Shown piece after piece: positions 60,127-64,000 of a stretch of DNA of 64,000 bases. The notes beneath the pieces are model-generated. The model was not told the DNA's origin, searched no databases, and saw only the letters and a program-made list of their open reading frames with translations. Positions within the stretch are counted from its first letter, which is position 1. Each line of letters opens with the position of its first letter. Made by a program: the position numbers and the translations under genes. Source of the DNA: Methanorbis rubei (GTDB lineage Archaea; Halobacteriota; Methanomicrobia; Methanomicrobiales; Methanocorpusculaceae); contig NZ_JAWDKB010000002.1 of the NCBI RefSeq assembly GCF_032714495.1, positions 1-64,000 of the forward strand. Direction: 5' to 3'.

Positions 60127-61240
60127 ACATTTTTTCCAGAGTTATCTCCAGATCCTGCAAATCGATCATCTGGCCGGAGCCGGACTTGGCAAGTCTGATG
60201 TTTTTGATATGATAGACATAACCTTTGGTGAAACTGAAGTTTTCGAGAGTGAGTGAATCATATCCTTCAGCCTCAATGCGAACAGTATGTACTCCCGGGC
60301 TGATGCCCGTGATGTGAATATCCGGATAGTACACACTGCCGAAGAAATGTTTTTTATCCACATACACCTCGGACTCGAGCGGAACTGCATTCACCACAAG
60401 TCCTGCCGAAGAGACTGATCTGTTCAGAACAGCAGCGATCTTAGCGTTCGATTCATCAGAGATGTTCACCTCCATGCAGTACTCATCATACCCTGCCTTC
60501 GCAACTTTCACCATATGGTTTCCAGTCGGAATGTTGGTCCATGGATGATGACCGTCAGCGTACCCGATAACCACATCATCAATAATGACATACGCGTCCG
60601 GCGGCACGGCTTTCACCAGAAGTGATCCGGTTTTTTCTGCAGGATACACAGGCGAGTGGAACACAACATCCGGATCATCACGCATATAGACGATATGCAC
60701 CCGATGAAAAGATCCTACTCCCTCTTTGGTGGTTGGAATCTGTGACACATATTTTTCTGATTGAATGGGATGTATCTCGATGCGTTTTTCCTGCCAGGGA
60801 ATGCTCGCTGAAACAGCGTTTCCATAACCGAGCCGAATATTAAACAATGTTGCAGGATCTTCGGTGAGCTGCCCCCAGTAGATTCCATAATATCTGCTTT
60901 GATTGGGAACACTGTTTTTCAGAATGCAGGTGTACGGGTCTCCGTAGATCAGAAAGGTGAGCTGAATGGTTTCCGGCGGATCCAAAAGATAAGGATTGTC
61001 AAAAAACATCAGCGTGAAATCCTGCACATTCGTCGGAGGAGAAAGCGGGCCATAGGTTTCATTGTATTTTTTCAGATATTGATCAGAGGTCAGATTCTCC
61101 TGCGGAAGAATGGTACTGTGTCCAAAAATTGCGAAAGGAACTTCTGAGTAATCTGTTTCGGTTGGCGTCCCGATACATCCGGATGATGCAAAAACGATCA
61201 CAAGGAGCAAAACTATCATATAGCGATGTATGCGGATCAT
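60125..61240 (-). CDS. lipoprotein with two PEGA domains
   Basis: About 371 residues from ATG 61240 (MIRIHRYMIVLLLVIVFASSGC), chosen because the TATA box lies about 35 bp upstream; the frame extends to 61312 only through the operator. Lipobox ASSGC. After a region of about 200 residues, two PEGA repeats follow: GSLLVKAVPPDAYVIIDDVVIGYADGHHPWTNIPTGNHMVKVAKAGYDEY and AGLVVNAVPLESEVYVDKKHFFG...ISPGVHTVRIEAEGYDSL. PEGA domains are surface-bound beta modules. Likely outside, lipid-anchored. Function unknown. Confidence 0.82.
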   Translation of the reverse strand: MIRIHRYMIVLLLVIVFASSGCIGTPTETDYSEVPFAIFGHSTILPQENLTSDQYLKKYNETYGPLSPPTNVQDFTLMFFDNPYLLDPPETIQLTFLIYGDPYTCILKNSVPNQSRYYGIYWGQLTEDPATLFNIRLGYGNAVSASIPWQEKRIEIHPIQSEKYVSQIPTTKEGVGSFHRVHIVYMRDDPDVVFHSPVYPAEKTGSLLVKAVPPDAYVIIDDVVIGYADGHHPWTNIPTGNHMVKVAKAGYDEYCMEVNISDESNAKIAAVLNRSVSSAGLVVNAVPLESEVYVDKKHFFGSVYYPDIHITGISPGVHTVRIEAEGYDSLTLENFSFTKGYVYHIKNIRLAKSGSGQMIDLQDLEITLEKM

Positions 61241-61286
61241 CTGAAGTCCTGTACTGATACCTGAGTTGTTCTGATATTTATAGTCC

Positions 61287-61329
61287 GTGAGCAGTTTTTC
61301 GGTTTTGTTCAAACCGAAAAACTGCTCAC
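61287..61329. promoter_or_regulatory. perfect palindromic operator O4 between divergent promoters
   Basis: Arms GTGAGCAGTTTTTCGGTTT and its exact complement, 19 bp each, with five bases between. On the left lies TATAAATA for the PEGA gene (minus), on the right TTAATATATTC for the sensor gene (plus). Half-sites match O1-O3. It is a bidirectional control point and, if transcribed, would be a strong hairpin. Confidence 0.78.
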
Positions 61330-61375
61330 ACCCTTAATATATTCAAAAAAACTATTCATTCCATATACCAGTTTC

Positions 61376-61888
61376 ATGAAGCCCAGCAGAAGATACGATC
61401 TCTCACTCGCACTCAACATACTTCTCATAGCAGCTCTCTGCCTCCTCGCATTCACCGCTCTTGGCACAACGCCTGATCAGCTGCTGCGGGATCAGATGAT
61501 GCGGGGAGAGTATCCAAAAGAAGACTACGAAGCATACCAGTCCTCACTCGATGCAGGGTTTTTCATGAGCTATGAAACCTATCTTCAGAAAAAATATCCT
61601 GTCAACTTTATCGACTGGAAGGAACAGGGACAAAAAATCAGCTTCCTCCATTTGCGCGAGGTGACAAAGGATGAGATTGACAAAAATCCTGAAGCGGTCA
61701 TAAAAGATCTGACCGGAGACGAACTCGCCCTCTATCCTCTGCTTGACGACCTCTTCATCGCAGACACTCCCTTCTCCCTAAAACAGGCGTACCGGTACGA
61801 ACTGGAAGCGGTTGAACCCTTCACCGCCAACAACACCTATGTACTCTGGCACAACAAAACCTACCGGCTGTGGGAACAGGAGGTGTAA
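61376..61888 (+). CDS. membrane-anchored sensor domain without DNA-binding part
   Basis: Protein of 170 residues. N-terminal membrane segment (SLALNILLIAALCLLAFTAL), then an outside domain: DYEAYQSSLDAGFFMSYETYLQKKYPVNF, ISFLHLREVTKDEIDKNPEAVIKDLTGDELALYPLLDDLFIADTPFSL, TYVLWHNKTYRLWEQ. This matches, segment by segment, the outside domain of the next protein, which also has two winged helices. It ends where that protein has its second membrane helix. The two genes overlap. It may modulate the larger sensor by pairing with it (inference). Confidence 0.78.
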   Translation: MKPSRRYDLSLALNILLIAALCLLAFTALGTTPDQLLRDQMMRGEYPKEDYEAYQSSLDAGFFMSYETYLQKKYPVNFIDWKEQGQKISFLHLREVTKDEIDKNPEAVIKDLTGDELALYPLLDDLFIADTPFSLKQAYRYELEAVEPFTANNTYVLWHNKTYRLWEQEV

Positions 61889-61890
61889 AA

Positions 61891-62913
61891 ACGGATTCAA
61901 AAACGCGCCTTCGAATTTCACTTCTACTTAATCTTCTTCTGCTCGCAGCAATATGCTGTCTTCTTCTCATCTCAATCACCGGAGAAAATTCTGGATCATA
62001 TTCAGACGACGAGTACCGTGCCTACCAGAACTCGGTCTATTACGGACTTGACGCAACCTACCCCGAGTACCTCGCACAAAAGTATCCGGAAAAATATACC
62101 AACACAAAGCTCGGCATCTTTTATCTCGCAGACGTTCGGCCCATCACCTCAGACACGCTGAAGATCAGCGAGATGAAGACTGTGATCAAAATCACCGACG
62201 AAGACTTCCGCAGTCATCCTGCACTTGGAAAAATATTCATCGCAAACGCTCCCTTCACCACCGTACAGCTGAGTCAGGAAGAGTACAACAATCTGGCGAT
62301 CTACTTTCAAGAAGGAGTTATCATCGAATGGAACGGTACCCTCTACCAGTCATTCGTCGTCTCAGGCATCATGCTCGGAGCGGCCGCAGTACTTGGAACA
62401 GGACTCTTTCTCTTCGCCTGCACCAGAAGAAAGATCTCAGATGACCCGGCGTCTCGTGTGATGCAGATTGCCGAGTACATCAAAACGCATCCCGGCTGCT
62501 CCATGAGTGACATCATCACCAACACCGGATTTTCCAGAGGTTCTGTTTCCTACAATCTTCACAGGCTTAGAGCCGCAGGACGGATACAAAAAATCACCCG
62601 TCACGGTGTCGTCCGCTACTACTCCTCGCATGCAGAGACGAACACTCTTGACGAGTACCTCTCAGACATTCTCAGAAAAGAAAAACCTTCACAGATTTTT
62701 GAAGCAGTGCGGAATCATCCCGGGATTACCCAGAAAGAGATAGCAAAAGCAACAAAACTGTCGGTCTCAACCGTACAATGGCATCTGACACGAATGGTTT
62801 TGGACGCTGTCATAGAACAGACGCGGGAGAAGAAGATGAACCATTATATGATACGACCTGAGTACCTCGATGTGCATAAAGAGATGCAAAACAGAACAAC
62901 CAAACATAAATGA
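61891..62913 (+). CDS. membrane-tethered tandem winged-helix sensor-regulator
   Basis: About 340 residues. Membrane segment (ISLLLNLLLLAAICCLLLI), outside domain (DEYRAYQNSVYYGLDATYPEYLAQKYPEKY, LGIFYLADVRPITSDTLKISEMKTVIKITDEDFRSHPALGKIFIANAPF, IIEWNGTLYQSF), second membrane helix (GIMLGAAAVLGTGLFLFAC), then two winged helices (HPGCSMSDIITNTGFSRGSVSYNLHRLRAAG; HPGITQKEIAKATKLSVSTVQWHLTRMVL). There is no ATG. GTG 61870 is open, but a perfect GGAGGTG (61879-61885) stands five bases before ACG 61891, which I think is the real start. It is the best candidate regulator for O1-O4. Confidence 0.82.
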   Translation, partial: TDSKTRLRISLLLNLLLLAAICCLLLISITGENSGSYSDDEYRAYQNSVYYGLDATYPEYLAQKYPEKYTNTKLGIFYLADVRPITSDTLKISEMKTVIKITDEDFRSHPALGKIFIANAPFTTVQLSQEEYNNLAIYFQEGVIIEWNGTLYQSFVVSGIMLGAAAVLGTGLFLFACTRRKISDDPASRVMQIAEYIKTHPGCSMSDIITNTGFSRGSVSYNLHRLRAAGRIQKITRHGVVRYYSSHAETNTLDEYLSDILRKEKPSQIFEAVRNHPGITQKEIAKATKLSVSTVQWHLTRMVLDAVIEQTREKKMNHYMIRPEYLDVHKEMQNRTTKHK

Positions 62914-63494
62914 CCAAAACAGGCACTCAGTCAAAGCCTGACCAGAACAACCGGCCGGGGAGTTAGGCTCTGACCAGAGTATTTGATAGATCCCAAAGCG
63001 AAAGTCGTGTGGAAAATCACCCGTAAAATCATCAACTGTCTTGACATTTTTGCGGTAATACCTGATGGAGAGATTTGTGCCAACAACAAGCATCACCAGC
63101 GGCAGAAGAAATTTTGAAACCTGCTTCAAACATTTCTCGGACGCGGGGGATACATAACTCCATCAAGTAGTACAATTTAGCAATCTCTCATTCTGAGAAG
63201 ATAAATCTCTTGGACATAAATTAGGTTTGCCCGAATACCAGATTATTTGAGAAATTTTTGGAAAGCAGGGAACAAAAAATAAATCAGGGCAACTGCATGG
63301 AAATATCATAAAAAGCATTCATTCTACAACAAATTGAGAAAAAATATTCTGGCTTCGGAAAAAAATCCGCGCCAAAAAAATACGAACAAAACGTCAGTTT
63401 GCGTCAGCTACCCCCAATCATCTGACCGCGAACTGCTTTCCCCAAACACCACAGCATATGCTTTTATCATACCAAGAGAAAAGCATACAGTAGT
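62914..63494. other. non-coding gap before GAPDH
   Basis: About 580 bp without a supported gene. A minus-strand frame (62767-63129) starts in the gap but runs into the preceding gene and has no ribosome site, so I leave it out. The later part is AT-rich. The promoter of the GAPDH gene is at its right edge. Confidence 0.5.
63458..63486. promoter_or_regulatory. inverted repeat at the GAPDH promoter
   Basis: ATGCTTTT and AAAAGCAT, 8-bp perfect arms, 13 bases apart, just before the ATG at 63495. The left arm overlaps the probable TATA box (CTTTTATCAT), which makes the start leaderless or nearly so. It could be a repressor site for glycolytic/gluconeogenic control. Confidence 0.5.
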
Positions 63495-64000
63495 ATGATC
63501 AAGGTCGCAGTCAACGGATACGGAACCATCGGAAAACGTGTGGCTGATGCAGTAGCCGCACAGCCTGACATGGAGATCATCGGCGTCTCCAAAACCAAAC
63601 CCGGTGCAGAAGCATTCGTCGCAAAAGAACGCGGGTACCCGCTCTATATCGCAGACATCACCAAAAAGGAAAGCTTCGAGAAAGCAGGCATTCAGGTTGC
63701 CGGCAGTGTCTCGGACATGATCCAGAAGGCTGACATCATCGTTGACGCAACTCCCGGAGGAGTTGGCGAAGGCAACAAAGCCCTGTACGAAAAATACGGC
63801 AAAAAAGCAATCTGGCAGGGCGGCGAGGACCACGAAGTCGCAGGATTTTCCTTCAACTCCTCCTGCAATTACGCAGAAGCGATCGGAAAACAGTTTGCCC
63901 GCGTGGTATCCTGCAACACCACCGGTTTATGCCGGATCATCAACCTGATCGACACAGCCTTTGGCGTCAAAAAAGTACGGGCCACCATGGTTCGCCGCGG
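63495..64000 (+). CDS. gap: type II glyceraldehyde-3-phosphate dehydrogenase, 5' part
   Basis: Cut by the window end; 168 residues seen. It starts [27 protein letters not shown] (NAD(P) binding), continues [47 protein letters not shown], and has the catalytic cysteine in [17 protein letters not shown]. This is the archaeal type II enzyme, working in gluconeogenesis and glycolysis. The start is ATG at 63495. Confidence 0.94.
   Translation, partial: MIKVAVNGYGTIGKRVADAVAAQPDMEIIGVSKTKPGAEAFVAKERGYPLYIADITKKESFEKAGIQVAGSVSDMIQKADIIVDATPGGVGEGNKALYEKYGKKAIWQGGEDHEVAGFSFNSSCNYAEAIGKQFARVVSCNTTGLCRIINLIDTAFGVKKVRATMVRR

Noticed and set aside
62767-63129. Minus-strand frame of 120 codons before GAPDH
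   Set aside because: Its last third is antisense to the sensor-regulator coding sequence, and no ribosome site or TATA box fits. The first part is hydrophobic but not recognisable.
1-64000. CRISPR array or rRNA operon
   Set aside because: No regularly spaced short direct repeats with unique spacers and no rRNA sequence blocks were seen; the many repeats are inverted and scattered.

Overview
The window looks like a chromosome segment of a hydrogenotrophic methanogenic archaeon, most likely order Methanomicrobiales and plausibly Methanocorpusculum (inference from gene content; no 16S rRNA gene is present). Supporting signs are archaeal TATA boxes about 25 bp ahead of many leaderless starts, GGAGGTG-type ribosome sites elsewhere, multi-OB-fold RPA, a dihydropteroate-synthase-like protein of the methanopterin type, CbiZ cobamide salvage, the archaeal mevalonate branch (AcnX/UbiD/UbiX), aspartate dehydrogenase-type NAD synthesis, ECF transport and a type II GAPDH.

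Layout. 0.4-9.7 kb: RPA and its partner, DUF1858 protein, CbiZ fusion, acetyltransferase, DHPS-like protein, PHP phosphoesterase, TruA, two iron-sulfur flavoproteins, tRNA-Leu(CAA). 10-17 kb: HxlR regulator, small exported protein, HD hydrolase, UbiX-UbiD-AcnX and an S2P protease, methionine-synthase-like enzyme. 17-26.9 kb: ECF transporter with S, A and A' parts fused, acyl-CoA ligase, two unknown membrane proteins, nadX-nadA-nadC. 27-36 kb: membrane-tethered winged-helix protein, a small HTH/DUF2975 regulon with two matching operators, ROK kinase, three zinc-ribbon genes (the last has an in-frame UGA replacing a ribbon cysteine), DMT transporter, methyltransferase. 36-51 kb: tethered solute-binding protein plus an Nramp-like/LytS-type fusion, two NCS2 permeases, CorA, secreted proteins and a second tethered winged-helix protein, a stand-alone LytS-type membrane protein. 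51-57 kb: lipoprotein, two more flavoproteins, peroxiredoxin, sodium/solute symporter. 57-63 kb: secreted proteins, a PEGA lipoprotein and a paired sensor/regulator whose promoters share one palindromic operator. The window ends inside a GAPDH gene.

The spaces between genes are unusually rich in folded repeats. At least five families of long inverted repeats (called A-E here) occupy gene ends, some nested in others. One element carries an exact 15-bp target duplication, so it moved as a unit. A nearly 690-bp nested palindrome lies at 58.0-58.7 kb.

The best candidate for an undescribed system is the 57-63 kb locus: a transmembrane one-component regulator (sensor domain, membrane helix, two winged helices), an overlapping upstream gene encoding the same sensor domain without the DNA-binding part, a perfect 19-bp-arm palindrome between divergent promoters, and related sites at neighbouring promoters of exported proteins. 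A similar gene pair (secreted protein overlapping a tethered tandem winged-helix protein) occurs at 44-45.7 kb. Second is the Nramp-like/5TMR-LYT fusion with its tethered binding protein.
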